A stretch of DNA of 64,000 bases from an uncultured Lachnospiraceae bacterium (GCA_934294885.1 CAKRAK010000010.1:1-64000); one strand, 5' to 3'; shown: positions 16,186 to 23,920, counted from the first letter of the stretch. Translations and numbers: made by a program. The notes: generated by a model not told the origin, from the letters alone.

Positions 16186-17686
16186 TATATTAGGAATGGG
16201 TCTCACAAATTTATGGAGACGGAAAACCAGAACAATCCTGACGATTCTCGGTGTTATTATCGGAACGACATCCATTGTTGTTATGCTGTCCCTTGGAATT
16301 GGATTAAAGGCGGCTACCATGGCAGAGGTAAGCTCTTCCGGAACATTAACACAGATAACCGTGTATACAGACTACTATGACAGCGGCAGCAACAGCAACA
16401 GCGGAGGACGTAATCTGCTCTTGGATGAGGATACAAAAGCCATGTTTGAAGGTATGGATCATGTTGACAGTGTTGACCCGAGACTGGAATATGATATGCC
16501 GATTCAGGTAGGAAAGTATGAAAGCTATTGTATGATATATGGTGTGTCGGATGCGTATCTGCAGGAAATCACACTTGCCAAGGGGACCATACCTTCCGGT
16601 AAACCGGCAACCATGGAATTGGTAGCAGGTAATCAGGTAATGGGAGACTTTTTTGAATGGGCAACTGGAACGTATCCGTATTATGATACCGGAGAATATC
16701 CGGATGTGGATTTAATAAGCTCCAATGTTGTGGCAGGCTTGAATATTTCCGATGATTCGGAGGATTCCTCCGATAATCAGGATAGCTCCACGGAAGAGAT
16801 TTTTGATCCTACTTTTTCGGCGGATTCCACAACAAGCTCGAATCCCGATGCGGTTCCACAGGATAATATATCCGATGATTCCGCGGACTTTGGTGAAGGG
16901 GATATCATGGATGAGAATGCCACTACCTTTACGAACTTTAATGCTAATACAAAGCGGGTTCCTATAAAGATTGTAGGTGTAACAGAGGGAGACAGCTCTA
17001 CTTATACGAATTATTCTTATAATTATTTTACAACCATTGACCAGTTGAAAAAGTTTTTGCAGGATAATTATTCGGAAAATCAGGTAATACCGGGACAGCC
17101 TACCGATGCGAACGGAAAACCATATCGTGATTTGAAGTATTCTAATATGGTTGTCAATGTAGATGATGCAGAAAATGTTGATTCGGTCATGCAGGAAATT
17201 CAGGATATGGGTTATCGTGCGGAAGCAAACAAGGAATGGTTAGAGGAAGTAGAAAAACAGTTCATGATTATAGAAGCGGTATTAGGTGGTATCGGTGGTG
17301 TTGCAATGTTAGTTGCTGCAATCAGTATTGCCAATACAATGACTATGTCAACCTATGAACGTACCAAAGAAATCGGTGTTATGAAGGTGTTAGGCTGCAG
17401 CCTGAATAATATCAGGGAAATGTTTTTAACAGAGGCGGCATTTATCGGTTTGTTAGGTGGTATTATCGGTGTAGGTTTAAGCTTTGCACTATCCTTGGTG
17501 GTTAATCGTGTCGCTCCTGCGGTTATGTCACTGGATTTGCCAAAAGGCTCTTCCATTTCCGAGATTCCTTTCTGGCTTGTTTTACTTGCCATTATATTCT
17601 CTACGGTAATCGGAATGTTAGCCGGATTTTTCCCGGCACAGCGGGCGACAAAGCTAAGTCCGTTAAATGCGATCCGAAACGAATAA
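16172..17686 (+). CDS. FtsX/MacB-type ABC permease
   Basis: A 504-residue permease. The N-terminus (MRISDILGMGLTNLWRRKTR) and first helix (TILTILGVIIGTTSIVVMLS) are the MacB_PCD start. A large extracellular domain follows (about 45-370), with an unusual Asp/Ser-rich low-complexity insert around residues 190-245. Three C-terminal helices form the FtsX domain (AVLGGIGGVAMLVAAISIAN, the region after ERTKEIGVMKVLG, and WLVLLAIIFSTVIGMLAGFF). With the ATPase and the CARDB-like protein it makes a complete mechanotransmission-type transporter; the substrate is unknown. Confidence 0.9.
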   Translation: MRISDILGMGLTNLWRRKTRTILTILGVIIGTTSIVVMLSLGIGLKAATMAEVSSSGTLTQITVYTDYYDSGSNSNSGGRNLLLDEDTKAMFEGMDHVDSVDPRLEYDMPIQVGKYESYCMIYGVSDAYLQEITLAKGTIPSGKPATMELVAGNQVMGDFFEWATGTYPYYDTGEYPDVDLISSNVVAGLNISDDSEDSSDNQDSSTEEIFDPTFSADSTTSSNPDAVPQDNISDDSADFGEGDIMDENATTFTNFNANTKRVPIKIVGVTEGDSSTYTNYSYNYFTTIDQLKKFLQDNYSENQVIPGQPTDANGKPYRDLKYSNMVVNVDDAENVDSVMQEIQDMGYRAEANKEWLEEVEKQFMIIEAVLGGIGGVAMLVAAISIANTMTMSTYERTKEIGVMKVLGCSLNNIREMFLTEAAFIGLLGGIIGVGLSFALSLVVNRVAPAVMSLDLPKGSSISEIPFWLVLLAIIFSTVIGMLAGFFPAQRATKLSPLNAIRNE

Positions 17687-17754
17687 ACGGAATCTATGAC
17701 ATAAAACAGAAAAAATATTCATAAATATAGCAAGAATGAAATGGGAATAACAGA

Positions 17755-18423
17755 ATGTCCAAAAAATTTCTTGCTATATTTTTTTTGTTTGTCTTTGGTT
17801 TTTATTTGATATGGAATCCGGTTCAAACGGTATTTTCTTCGGGAAAAAGCAAAGGTATTATTGTAATTGATGTTGGTCACGGTGGTTCCGATCCCGGAAA
17901 AGTCAGTGAAGACGGAACGGAGGAGAAGGACATTAATTTGGAGATTGCCGGATATTTGCGGGATTATCTGACTGCACAGGATTTCACGGTGTATATGGAT
18001 CGGGAAGAGGATCGTGACCTTGCAGTGGAAGGTGCATCCGGAAAAAAACGATCCGATATGAGAAATCGTATTTTGTTTTTTGAGGAAAAAAAGGCAGATT
18101 GCGTTATCAGTATTCACCAGAACAGCTTTCCTGAGGCGTCCTCCCATGGAGCTCAGGTGTTTTACTACGGAGAAAGCGGGGATGGAAAAAAGCTTGCCTC
18201 CTACATACAAAAGGAATTACTGGAATTTGATACCACCAACAAAAGAGGGGCAAAGGAAAATACCGGTTATTATATTCTTAAAAAATCCAAAATGCCGGCA
18301 GTAATCGTGGAATGTGGCTTTTTGTCCAATCCGGAGGAGCTGGCAAAGCTGAAGGATAAGGACTATCAAAAGAAGCTTGCTTATACCATCAGTAAAGGAA
18401 TCTGTAAATATTTCAGAAACTAA
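17755..18423 (+). CDS. cwlD: N-acetylmuramoyl-L-alanine amidase, CwlD type
   Basis: A 222-residue Amidase_3 protein with an N-terminal signal/anchor (FLAIFFLFVFGFYLIW). Zinc-site elements are GHGGSDPG, the Glu of EEKDINLEIA, SIHQNSF and the catalytic VIVECGFLSNPEE. Length and a bare catalytic domain behind one helix match CwlD, which prepares muramic-delta-lactam in the spore cortex, needed for germination. Start ATG at 17755 with a weak AATGGGA site. The symbol is a best fit; other short amidases cannot be fully excluded. Confidence 0.8.
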   Translation: MSKKFLAIFFLFVFGFYLIWNPVQTVFSSGKSKGIIVIDVGHGGSDPGKVSEDGTEEKDINLEIAGYLRDYLTAQDFTVYMDREEDRDLAVEGASGKKRSDMRNRILFFEEKKADCVISIHQNSFPEASSHGAQVFYYGESGDGKKLASYIQKELLEFDTTNKRGAKENTGYYILKKSKMPAVIVECGFLSNPEELAKLKDKDYQKKLAYTISKGICKYFRN

Positions 18424-18455
18424 AAATGGGAAGTGATATGAATTCACTTCCCATT
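18422..18455 (-). terminator. Intrinsic terminator on the minus strand
   Basis: AATGGGAAGTGA (18425-18436) and TCACTTCCCATT (18444-18455) form a perfect 12-bp stem. The T-run is on the minus strand (TTTTTAG); the plus side continues ATTCACG. It therefore ends minus-strand transcription although no annotated minus gene lies upstream, and it overlaps the cwlD stop. Confidence 0.8.
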
Positions 18456-18461
18456 CACGTT

Positions 18462-18566
18462 CTAATTAGCAAATGAATGCTTCATTTGTATACGTGACAT
18501 CTTTGTATCGAATTTTTTCCTCCAAAATTTGTCAGATTTGTTATTCTGGCGGTAAATTGCCAACAC
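18462..18566 (-). CDS. Candidate 34-codon basic peptide in an unannotated transcription unit
   Basis: Reading from GTG at 18566 (or TTG at 18563) gives a Lys/Arg-rich peptide starting VLAIYRQNNKSDKFWRKK and ending MKHSFAN, with the stop 7 nt before a strong terminator. The Shine-Dalgarno AGGAGGTGAT (18593-18584) is too far away in linear distance, but a 5-bp hairpin TTAAC-cgta-GTTAA (18580-18567) lies exactly between, leaving about 7 nt of effective spacing. A stop codon lies just before GTG in this frame. I do not recognise the peptide. The unit could instead be a non-coding RNA. Confidence 0.35.
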   Translation of the reverse strand: MLAIYRQNNKSDKFWRKKFDTKMSRIQMKHSFAN

Positions 18567-18611
18567 TTAACTACGGTTAAAATATCACCTCCTAATTCAA
18601 ATTCCCTGTGT

Positions 18612-18727
18612 ATGTGATGATTACACGAAAGGTGTGGAAGAGTTTCCTTTAGAAACATGTGGAAAATAATGATGATCAGATGATGGGCCTTCTAGAAGTT
18701 TTTGCAAATATCCCATCAAGAAACTCT
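18612..18727 (-). ncRNA. Structured leader or small RNA, minus strand
   Basis: Nested pairings: AGAGTTTC (18639-18646) with GAAACTCT (18720-18727), TGATGGG (18681-18687) with CCCATCA (18712-18718), and ACAC-gaaag-GTGT (18623-18635). The predicted minus-strand start site, about 7 nt after the minus 10 box, coincides with 18727, the first base of the outer stem. No known riboswitch class was recognised. Confidence 0.45.
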
Positions 18728-18733
18728 ACATAA

Positions 18734-18762
18734 ATCATATAAAAATCAGCCGGGAAATGCAA
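18734..18762 (-). promoter_or_regulatory. Minus-strand promoter for the 18.4-18.7 kb unit
   Basis: On the minus strand TTGCAT (18762-18757), a 17-nt spacer and TATGAT (18739-18734) fit sigma-A spacing and would start a transcript of about 300 nt ending at the 18422-18455 terminator. Confidence 0.55.
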
Positions 18763-18862
18763 TTAACTGCGTCTAAAATATTTTTAAATTTCCGTGAAAT
18801 TTGAATGAAAAATTGCTTGCGAAGGAAAGATATTTAAGAAGATGTACTTTTAAAGAAAATAT

Positions 18863-18870
18863 GGTATAAT
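18863..18870 (+). promoter_or_regulatory. Extended minus 10 element before the Sua5 gene
   Basis: TGGTATAAT forms an extended minus 10 box, 28 nt before the Sua5 start codon; the minus 35 position is weak. The GGAGATGATATACA stretch after it supplies the ribosome site. Confidence 0.5.
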
Positions 18871-18898
18871 CGGTCAAGAAAAATGGAGATGATATACA

Positions 18899-20005
18899 AT
18901 GGAAAAAAATGATGAAATACAAACAAAAATAGTGGATGTAACACCATATATTTCGGAAACTCATCCCGATGAAGCGGCTATGGCGCATTTATTGCAGGAG
19001 AGTGCCACATGTCTTCAAAAGGGAGGGTTAGTTGCATTTCCTACGGAAACCGTATATGGGTTGGGGGCAGATGCATTGAATGAAGCTGCATCCCGGAAAA
19101 TCTATGGGGCAAAGGGTCGGCCTTCCGATAATCCTTTAATTGTTCATATTGCGGATGTAAAGGATTTGGAGGTTCTTGCTTATACCAATGAGACGGCAAA
19201 TATTCTGGCGGAAAGCTTTTGGCCGGGACCGCTTACCATGGTGCTTCCGAAAAAGGATGTGGTACCCTACACTACTACAGGAGGATTGGATACGGTGGCA
19301 ATTCGTATGCCATCCCATCCGGCAGCACTTTCCCTGATTCGGGAATCCGGTGTATATGTTGCTGCACCAAGTGCCAATACATCAGGACGTCCTTCTCCCA
19401 CAAAGGCAAGTCATGTGATAGAGGATATGATGGGGAAGATTGACTATATTATTGACGGTGGACCGGTTGGTATCGGTATTGAATCTACAATTGTGGATTT
19501 GAGTGGGGAAAAGCCTACTATTTTAAGACCGGGCTTCATTACAAAGGCAATGTTGGAGGAAAGCATCGGGACGGTGGAGATTGATCCTGCTTTGGAACGT
19601 CCTATGGATGGATTTCGTCCAAAGGCACCGGGAATGAAATACACCCATTATGCACCAAAGGGAGAGCTTACATTGGTGGAAACCTCGGATCTGAATATTG
19701 ATGCCCATGTAATCGAGAAGATTAAGGAATTGACAAAGGAAAAGAAGAATGAGGGATATCGTGTGGGAATTATGGCATCCGAGGAAAATGTGGATTATTA
19801 TAAGGACTGTGGGGATGTAATCGTCTGTGTAGGAAGACGGCAGGAACGGGGAACGGTAGCTTCCCGGTTATATGCGGCATTAAGAGAATTTGATGCTGCC
19901 GGTGTGGATTACATATATGCCGAGAGCTTCCGGGGAGACGGGCTTTCCTATGCCATTATGAATCGTTTGCTAAAGGCAGCGGGACAACGTGTAATCCGGT
20001 TATAG
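18899..20005 (+). CDS. L-threonylcarbamoyladenylate synthase, Sua5 type
   Basis: A 368-residue protein that makes threonylcarbamoyl-AMP for the t6A modification of tRNAs decoding ANN codons. The YrdC/TsaC domain spans about residues 25-235 (KGGLVAFPTETVYGLGADAL, KGRPSDNPLIVH, SFWPGPLT, APSANTSGRPSPT, GIESTIVDLS); the C-terminal Sua5 domain follows a linker with KAPGMKYTHYAPKGELTLVE and runs to the end. Full-length two-domain Sua5 is usual in Firmicutes. It stands alone behind an extended minus 10 promoter. Confidence 0.93.
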   Translation: MEKNDEIQTKIVDVTPYISETHPDEAAMAHLLQESATCLQKGGLVAFPTETVYGLGADALNEAASRKIYGAKGRPSDNPLIVHIADVKDLEVLAYTNETANILAESFWPGPLTMVLPKKDVVPYTTTGGLDTVAIRMPSHPAALSLIRESGVYVAAPSANTSGRPSPTKASHVIEDMMGKIDYIIDGGPVGIGIESTIVDLSGEKPTILRPGFITKAMLEESIGTVEIDPALERPMDGFRPKAPGMKYTHYAPKGELTLVETSDLNIDAHVIEKIKELTKEKKNEGYRVGIMASEENVDYYKDCGDVIVCVGRRQERGTVASRLYAALREFDAAGVDYIYAESFRGDGLSYAIMNRLLKAAGQRVIRL

Positions 20006-20127
20006 CAGATGTAAACCTTATAATTTATGTGGAAGAAACGACACCCCTGTGCTATACTGAATCTGCTTGTGATATGTATTGCATTTTACAGACATATGCA
20101 GATATGTATAAAAAGAGACAGGACTGA

Positions 20128-20350
20128 CAGGTAATTGCAAAACCTCTGGTAGTTTTCAATAATTTGTGTCAATTTAATATAATATATAAGCAGGCTCTTG
20201 CAGCTCGTCGGTACTTAATGAGCATAGACATGAATTTTAATTCGTGTCTGTGGGAATTTAGTACCGTTACGTGCGGATGAAGCGCAAGCGTGCCTGCGAT
20301 ATATATATTAAATTGACACAAATTACAAACGTAGCGTTTCCCAATTACCG
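20128..20350 (+). mobile_element. Palindromic element copy 2, before rpiB
   Basis: About 223 bp with ends CAGGTAATTGCAAAACC and GCGTTTCCCAATTACCG, inner arms TTGTGTCAATTTAAT / ATTAAATTGACACAA, and the shared core GCAGGCTCTTG ... AAGCGTGCCTGC. The apical part differs from the other copies in sequence but still folds: AGACA/TGTCT and GAATT/AATTC replace the short GGAA/TTCC stem. No clear target duplication remains. It ends 31 nt before the rpiB start codon and is oriented like copy 1. Confidence 0.8.
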
Positions 20351-20381
20351 AAAAGTGTATGAAGAGTAGAAGGAGAAAAAA

Positions 20382-20816
20382 ATGATTGCATTAGGTTGTG
20401 ACCACGGTGGATATCCACTTATGGTAGAAGTAAAGAAGCATTTGGAAGAACGAGGAATTGAGTATAAGGATTTTGGCTGTTATTCAGAGGAGTCTGTAGA
20501 TTACCCGATTTATGCAAAGAAAGCTGCTAAGGCAGTGGCAAGTGGTGAATGTGAGCTTGGAATTTTGATTTGCGGAACCGGAATCGGAATTTCCATTACG
20601 GCGAATAAAGTAAAGGGTATCCGTGCAGCATTGTGTCATGACTGCTTTTCTGCTGCAGCCACAAAGGAGCATAATAATGCCAATATGCTTGCTATGGGAG
20701 CCAGAGTGATCGGTCCCGGACTGGCACTTAAGATTGTGGATACATTTTTGGATACTCCTTTTTCTAATGAGGAAAGACATATCAGACGGATTAAAATGAT
20801 AGAAGAAGAGGAATGA
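20382..20816 (+). CDS. rpiB: Ribose 5-phosphate isomerase B
   Basis: A 144-residue RpiB/LacAB-family isomerase interconverting ribose 5-phosphate and ribulose 5-phosphate in the pentose phosphate pathway. It begins MIALGCDHGGYPLMVEVKKH (the DHGG phosphate-binding segment), has CGTGIGISITANKVKGIRAA with the active-site Cys, and HNNANMLAMGARVIG. Length is typical. The start has AAGGAGA. Its 5' UTR contains a full palindromic element; a hairpin terminator follows the stop. Confidence 0.93.
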   Translation: MIALGCDHGGYPLMVEVKKHLEERGIEYKDFGCYSEESVDYPIYAKKAAKAVASGECELGILICGTGIGISITANKVKGIRAALCHDCFSAAATKEHNNANMLAMGARVIGPGLALKIVDTFLDTPFSNEERHIRRIKMIEEEE

Positions 20817-20836
20817 ACAGATTTATGAGAGATACT

Positions 20837-20864
20837 GGGTTTGTCCTGTGGGCAAGCCCTTTTT
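20837..20864 (+). terminator. Terminator after rpiB
   Basis: GGGTTTG (20837-20843) pairs with CAAGCCC (20853-20859), including one G-U pair, followed by TTTTT. It separates rpiB from the ATP synthase genes. Confidence 0.7.
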
Positions 20865-20885
20865 CCATTGAAAAGAGGTTTTGTT

Positions 20886-21098
20886 ATGAAGATGCTTGCT
20901 TTAATTACCCAGCTGGCTCTGTCCATGTTAACAGCAATTTTGATCAGCGGGTTAATCGGTTATGGAATTGATTATTATTTTGATACGAATACCCTTGTTT
21001 TCTTTTTGGTTTTAGGGGTTCTTGGAGGGTATCGTTCCTGTTATTCCATTATTTGTAAGTTTTTGGGTAAGGACAGTTTGTTTGACAAGAAAAAGTAA
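20886..21098 (+). CDS. AtpZ/AtpI-family small membrane protein
   Basis: A 70-residue protein with two hydrophobic helices (about residues 4-23 and 33-52, LALSMLTAILISGLIGYGID and LVFFLVLGVLGGYRSCYSII), the pattern of AtpZ, a small protein often encoded ahead of F-type ATPase operons and linked to ion uptake or assembly. The start at 20886 with AGAGG is preferred to an upstream GTG that overlaps the terminator. A promoter lies after it, so it may be expressed apart from the main atp operon. Confidence 0.7.
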   Translation: MKMLALITQLALSMLTAILISGLIGYGIDYYFDTNTLVFFLVLGVLGGYRSCYSIICKFLGKDSLFDKKK

Positions 21099-21129
21099 AG
21101 AAATTCTTCGTGCCCCGGTATGGTTTTGA

Positions 21130-21158
21130 TAGACATAACCGGCAAAAATCGGTATAAT
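21130..21158 (+). promoter_or_regulatory. Promoter of the ATP synthase operon
   Basis: TAGACA, a 17-nt spacer and a perfect TATAAT. Transcription would start near 21165, which rules out any start codon for the next gene before that point. Confidence 0.8.
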
Positions 21159-21191
21159 AAGCATATCTGTATGTTTAAATGGATGAAGATA

Positions 21192-21626
21192 ATGGATATT
21201 GGGAATGATAGTATGAGTCAGGTAAGAAAAACACTGAATGGATTTTTTTTAGGAATCGGTATTTATGGGGGAATAATAGAGATAATCGGGTTATGTTTTT
21301 TCCCTGATAAGATTTCTTACACGTTGGGATTGTTATTCGGTATTTTTATCGCGGTTGTGATGATGCTTCATATCACGAAGACATTAGGCCGCGCTTTAAG
21401 TATGCCGGAACAGCAGGCTGTGAAATACACAAGAAAACAGGCAGTGCTTCGATTAGGGATGATGTTGCTTGCCCTGATTGTAGGACTTATTTTGGATTGC
21501 CTGAATTTTGTGACGGTCATAATCGGCATGCTGGGGTTGAAGATTGGCGCTTTTTTAGCTGCGGGCTTGTTAAAAAGAATGTATCCGGAGGAGTTTGTAA
21601 CAAAATCAGAGGAACAAGAAGAATAA
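21192..21626 (+). CDS. ATP synthase subunit I-like protein
   Basis: About 144 residues with four hydrophobic helices (GFFLGIGIYGGIIEIIGLCF, YTLGLLFGIFIAVVMML, AVLRLGMMLLALIVGLIL, FVTVIIGMLGLKIGAFLAAG), as in ATP synthase I (AtpI), thought to help assemble the c-ring. Its position just before atpB agrees. The frame is open from 21120, but the promoter at 21130-21158 excludes that start. ATG 21192 (after GGATGAAG) or ATG 21213 are the realistic starts. Confidence 0.7.
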   Translation: MDIGNDSMSQVRKTLNGFFLGIGIYGGIIEIIGLCFFPDKISYTLGLLFGIFIAVVMMLHITKTLGRALSMPEQQAVKYTRKQAVLRLGMMLLALIVGLILDCLNFVTVIIGMLGLKIGAFLAAGLLKRMYPEEFVTKSEEQEE

Positions 21627-21707
21627 TACCATTATATTATTCTTGTTATATATTATCAGCAGTAAGCCGAGCAACTTAGAATAGGTTGTTTCGCTTACTG
21701 CTGATAA
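21619..21707 (+). other. Two consecutive hairpins between atpI and atpB
   Basis: AAGAATAATA (21619-21628) pairs with TATTATTCTT (21635-21644). Then TTATCAGCAGTAAGC (21653-21667) pairs perfectly with GCTTACTGCTGATAA (21693-21707), with further pairing GCAAC/GTTGT inside. Neither is followed by a T-run long enough for termination. They may set mRNA stability or processing within the operon. Confidence 0.6.
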
Positions 21708-21740
21708 ACGTACAAATATAAGAGAAAGGAAGGTGAAGGA

Positions 21741-22466
21741 ATGGGTTATGGAATGATGCCGATGTTATTAGCGGATAAAGAAGTTGATTTTTCCATTCAT
21801 CATTTGATTGGATATCAGTTTATGGGTGAAACTGTATATATTACGACTTCCCATGTTTGCATGCTTCTCATTATTTTGGCAATTATGATCTTTGCAGTGA
21901 TTGCAAGAAGAAAGATAATGAAAGCAGATGAAATTCCTACCGGTCTCCAGAATATAGTGGAATTTGTGGTAGAGACATTGCAGGGCTTTGTTTCCTCCTC
22001 TATGGGAGAGCATGCTAAGAAGTATGTGAACTATATAGGAACATTGTTTATATTTATTCTGCTTTGTAATATATCCGGTCTTTTTGGCTTAAGACCACCT
22101 ACAGCAGACTTCGGAACTACATTTTGTCTGGCTTTGATTACATTTATAATGATTCAGTATAATAATTTTAAATGTAACAAATTAGGCGCCATTACAGGAT
22201 TATTTCAGCCGATATGGTTCTTATTCCCGATTAACCTGATTGGCGAGATTGCCACACCGGTTTCCATGTCACTGCGTTTGTTTGGTAACGTAATGGCGGG
22301 TACCGTAATGATGGCATTGTTTTATGGGTTGTTACCGATTTTTGTCAAGATCGGAATTCCGGCAGCACTTCATGTATATTTTGATTTGTTTTCCGGTGCG
22401 ATTCAGGCATATGTATTTGCCATGCTGACAATGGTGTTTGTAACCCAGAAAATAGAGGGGGATTAA
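21741..22466 (+). CDS. atpB: F1Fo ATP synthase subunit a
   Basis: A 241-residue membrane subunit forming the ion half-channels against the c-ring. Hydrophobic helices are spread through the chain; the conserved stator arginine is in SMSLRLFGNVMAGTVMMAL, and the late helix has AIQAYVFAMLTMVFV. The N-terminal part MGYGMMPMLLADKEVDFSIH is short and extracellular. AGGAAGGTGAAGGA precedes the ATG. It is the first structural gene in the standard a-c-b-delta-alpha-gamma-beta-epsilon order. Confidence 0.95.
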   Translation: MGYGMMPMLLADKEVDFSIHHLIGYQFMGETVYITTSHVCMLLIILAIMIFAVIARRKIMKADEIPTGLQNIVEFVVETLQGFVSSSMGEHAKKYVNYIGTLFIFILLCNISGLFGLRPPTADFGTTFCLALITFIMIQYNNFKCNKLGAITGLFQPIWFLFPINLIGEIATPVSMSLRLFGNVMAGTVMMALFYGLLPIFVKIGIPAALHVYFDLFSGAIQAYVFAMLTMVFVTQKIEGD

Positions 22467-22514
22467 TTTTAAAAACAGATTCGATTCAGTATTAAATTTG
22501 GAGGTAATTATATT

Positions 22515-22790
22515 ATGGAAAATATCACAAACGAAGGTTTAATTTTAGCATGTTCAACAATTGGTGCAGGTCTTGCAATGATCGCCGGTATCGGACCTGG
22601 TATTGGTCAGGGTTATGCAGCCGGTCAGGGTGCAGCAGCAGTAGGACGTAATCCGGGTGCAAAGGGTGATATCATGTCAACCATGCTTTTGGGACAGGCC
22701 GTAGCAGAGACAACAGGTCTTTATGGTCTGGTAGTTGCATTATTGTTAATGTATGGTAATCCAATGTTATCTAGGTTCTTAAAATTGTAA
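22515..22790 (+). CDS. atpE: F1Fo ATP synthase subunit c with sodium-binding signature
   Basis: A 91-residue double-helix proteolipid of the c-ring. The ion-binding Glu is E65 in GQAVAETTGLYG. Residues matching the sodium site of Ilyobacter tartaricus c subunit are Q32 (GIGQGYAAG), V63, E65, T66 (in the place of Ser66) and Y70. The polar loop RNPGAKGD joins the helices. The presence of Q32 and the VAET motif predicts Na+ rather than H+ coupling; this is inference from the motif. A GGAGGT site precedes the ATG. Confidence 0.95.
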   Translation: MENITNEGLILACSTIGAGLAMIAGIGPGIGQGYAAGQGAAAVGRNPGAKGDIMSTMLLGQAVAETTGLYGLVVALLLMYGNPMLSRFLKL

Positions 22791-22817
22791 TTTAACAGAT
22801 AGGAGGATTGCTCTTTG

Positions 22818-23381
22818 ATGAATATGATGGTTACCCTTGGGGCTCAAGTCATGTCATTAACAGAGGGGCACATTTTTGAAATATCACCACAGTTGATAAG
22901 TGATGTGCTGATTCAGGGTATTGCAATATTTGTCCTCTTTATTTTCTTATCCTATGTTTTATTTGAACCGGTTAAAAAGGTGTTGAATAACCGAACAGAA
23001 AAAATAAAAAAAGATATTGAAGATGCCAAGAAGGACAAAGTGGATGCCGCAGCCTTGAAAGAGGAATATGACGAGAAGCTTAAGGCAATTGATAAAGAAA
23101 GAGAAGAAATCTTAGCAGGTGCCCGCAAGAAAGCGATGAAACGAGAAAATGAAATCGTAGAAGAGGCAAATGCTGAGGCAGAACGCATCATCAAACGCGC
23201 AAATTCAGAAATAGAATTAGAAAAAAGCAAGGTTTCTGACGATATGCGAAAAGAGATTGTTCGTGTTGCCACTGCTATGGCAGCAAAAATTATGGAACAG
23301 CAGATTGATGAGAGCAGACAGGACGCTTTAATAGAAGAGACTTTGAAAGAAATGGGTGGTAGTACATGGCTAAGCAAGTAA
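22818..23381 (+). CDS. atpF: F1Fo ATP synthase subunit b
   Basis: A 187-residue peripheral stalk subunit: one N-terminal membrane helix (about residues 33-55, ISDVLIQGIAIFVLFIFLSY) followed by a long charged helix rich in Lys/Glu/Ala to the end. The start is ATG 22818 after AGGAGG. The N-terminus is extended by about 25 residues compared with many b subunits, and a later Met is possible. It overlaps atpH by 16 nt. Confidence 0.93.
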   Translation: MNMMVTLGAQVMSLTEGHIFEISPQLISDVLIQGIAIFVLFIFLSYVLFEPVKKVLNNRTEKIKKDIEDAKKDKVDAAALKEEYDEKLKAIDKEREEILAGARKKAMKRENEIVEEANAEAERIIKRANSEIELEKSKVSDDMRKEIVRVATAMAAKIMEQQIDESRQDALIEETLKEMGGSTWLSK

Positions 23382-23896
23382 GCAAGACCTACGGAAATGC
23401 ACTTTTTGAAGTGGCAAAGGAAAAGCAGGCTTTGGATACCATTTTAGAGGAAGTACTTTTTGTAAAGCAGTCATTTTTAGAGAATGAAGATCTAAGTAAG
23501 CTTTTGCTTCATCCAAACATTGAAAAGAGTGAGAAGATTCGTGTCATCGAGAATATTTACAAAGGCAGAATATCCGATGAGATTACAGGTCTTATGACAA
23601 TGTTAGTGGATAAAGGACATGGGAAAGATTTTATTTCCGTTTTTGATTATGTAATTCATGCAATTAAAGAGGAGAAGGGAATCGGAGTTGCCTATATTAC
23701 TTCTGCAATTGCATTAAAAAAAGATCAGAAGGATAAAATTGAGCAAAGATTATTAGAGACAACCAATTACAAATCAATCGAGGGAATCTATCAGGTAGAT
23801 CGAACGATTATTGGAGGATTGGTAATCCGTATTTCCGATACGGTAGTAGACAGCAGCATAAAAACTCAGCTTGAGAAGCTGTCAAAACAATTATAA
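23366..23896 (+). CDS. atpH: F1Fo ATP synthase subunit delta
   Basis: A 176-residue OSCP/delta protein that links the b stalk to the top of the alpha/beta head. The N-terminal helical domain starts AKQVSKTYGNALFEVAKEKQ; the C-terminal part has the conserved VDRTIIGGLVIRISDTVVDSS motif of the family. Its start lies within the last codons of atpF, suggesting translational coupling. Confidence 0.94.
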   Translation: MAKQVSKTYGNALFEVAKEKQALDTILEEVLFVKQSFLENEDLSKLLLHPNIEKSEKIRVIENIYKGRISDEITGLMTMLVDKGHGKDFISVFDYVIHAIKEEKGIGVAYITSAIALKKDQKDKIEQRLLETTNYKSIEGIYQVDRTIIGGLVIRISDTVVDSSIKTQLEKLSKQL

Positions 23897-23920
23897 ACAG
23901 AGAGAAGGTGTTCAATTTCT

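Noticed and set aside
22952..23377. 141-codon minus-strand ORF opposite atpF
   Set aside because: Antisense shadow of the charged b-subunit helix, without ribosome site.
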